This document shows positions 24,581-24,753 of a stretch of 24,753 nt of DNA, piece after piece. The notes beneath the pieces were generated by a model. The model searched no databases and had not been told where the DNA came from. It saw nothing but the letters and a program-made list of their open reading frames with translations. Origin of the DNA: Chara braunii (Eukaryota; Streptophyta; Charophyceae; Charales; Characeae); NCBI GenBank assembly GCA_003427395.1, contig BFEA01000087.1, positions 154,524 through 179,276 of the forward strand, written 5' to 3'. Position numbers and translations under genes: made by a program. The stretch's first letter is position 1; each line of letters begins with the position of its first letter.

Positions 24581-24753
24581 TATCGTCAAATAGAACTGCC
24601 CGGTAAACCGTAGGCAGAGAGGGAGAAGAGGACATATATAGATATATATATTCAGCCTCCTGACGAGTCGGTGAAACTCCAACGAAACAGTTTGTCACAG
24701 CCCCTCGTTTGTTGTCCTCTTCTCCCTCTCTGCCTACGGTTTACCGGGCAGTT
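24580..24753. mobile_element. Foldback element with ~40-bp arms, cut by the window end
   Basis: GAACTGCCCGGTAAACCGTA, GGCAGAGAGGGAGAAGAGGA and C (24593-24633) is exactly inverted from 24714 to the window end, or nearly so. An AT array lies just left of the arm. The central 80 bp holds an AT-rich segment and a hammerhead-like core. A solo arm is at 23541-23594. Confidence 0.85.
24604..24697 (+). ncRNA. Hammerhead-like ribozyme core, stems I/III uncertain
   Basis: CTGACGA (24660-24666) matches CUGANGA. GTCGG and CCAAC form stem II with one C-A mismatch and a TGAAACT loop, and GAAA follows at 24684-24687. A type I reading gives a three-pair stem III (ACA/TGT, cleavage after GTC) but no stem I. 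A type III reading uses TAAACCGT (24604-24611) against ACAGTTTG for stem III, with one mismatch, but stem I is poor. The core is convincing in sequence, but the fold is incomplete, so it may be degraded or coincidental. Confidence 0.4.

Overview
The window is eukaryotic nuclear DNA and is mostly repeats. Long dinucleotide and trinucleotide arrays, homopolymer runs, foldback elements and minisatellites fill nearly all of it. No prokaryotic operon layout is visible. Only one convincing host gene is present: a LEA_2/NDR1-HIN1-like (NHL) membrane protein at the right end, which points to a streptophyte. The very long (CA)n/(GT)n arrays, the U6-derived repeats and a Penelope-like element with an upstream GIY-YIG domain would suit a charophyte alga such as Chara. 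That assignment is inference, not proof. A single N at about 19225 marks this as assembled sequence.

Left part (1-7.8 kb). Microsatellites and a foldback repeat family (called R1 here) come first. A complete but decayed Penelope-like retroelement (PLE) follows, at about 1190-7118. It has two pseudo-LTRs of about 0.86-0.9 kb (about 1190-2088 and 6257-7118). Between them lie, in order, a CCHC zinc knuckle with an Asn-rich and coiled-coil region, a GIY-YIG endonuclease remnant, and a reverse transcriptase remnant with PLE-type motifs. The endonuclease lies upstream of the RT, which is the permuted order of the Chlamys/Naiad group rather than of canonical Penelope. Both pseudo-LTRs carry a hammerhead ribozyme, and the right copy has intact core and stems. 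The element sits inside an older repeat. A second, inverted copy of that repeat at 7674-7790 shows the unoccupied site, and the sequence TTTTCTAGCAG flanks the insertion on both sides as a candidate target-site duplication.

Middle part (7.8-21 kb). Contents are non-autonomous inverted-repeat elements, a decayed reading frame at 10.5-11.2 kb, a 179-bp tandem dimer and a tRNA-Asp-like SINE head or tRNA pseudogene. There are also four U6 snRNA-like copies, all on the minus strand, and several copies of one foldback MITE family (called A here). Long (CA)n, (CAT/CAC)n, GAT and ATTG arrays make up much of the remainder.

Right part (21-24.75 kb). Degenerate minisatellites lead into a TATA-like stretch, a three-times repeated 47-bp unit and the LEA_2 gene. 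Its first coding exon probably ends at a GTAAGT donor at 24298. The remaining apparent reading frame runs straight into a MITE-A copy and is probably intronic. The window ends in another foldback element, whose central segment contains a hammerhead-like catalytic core.
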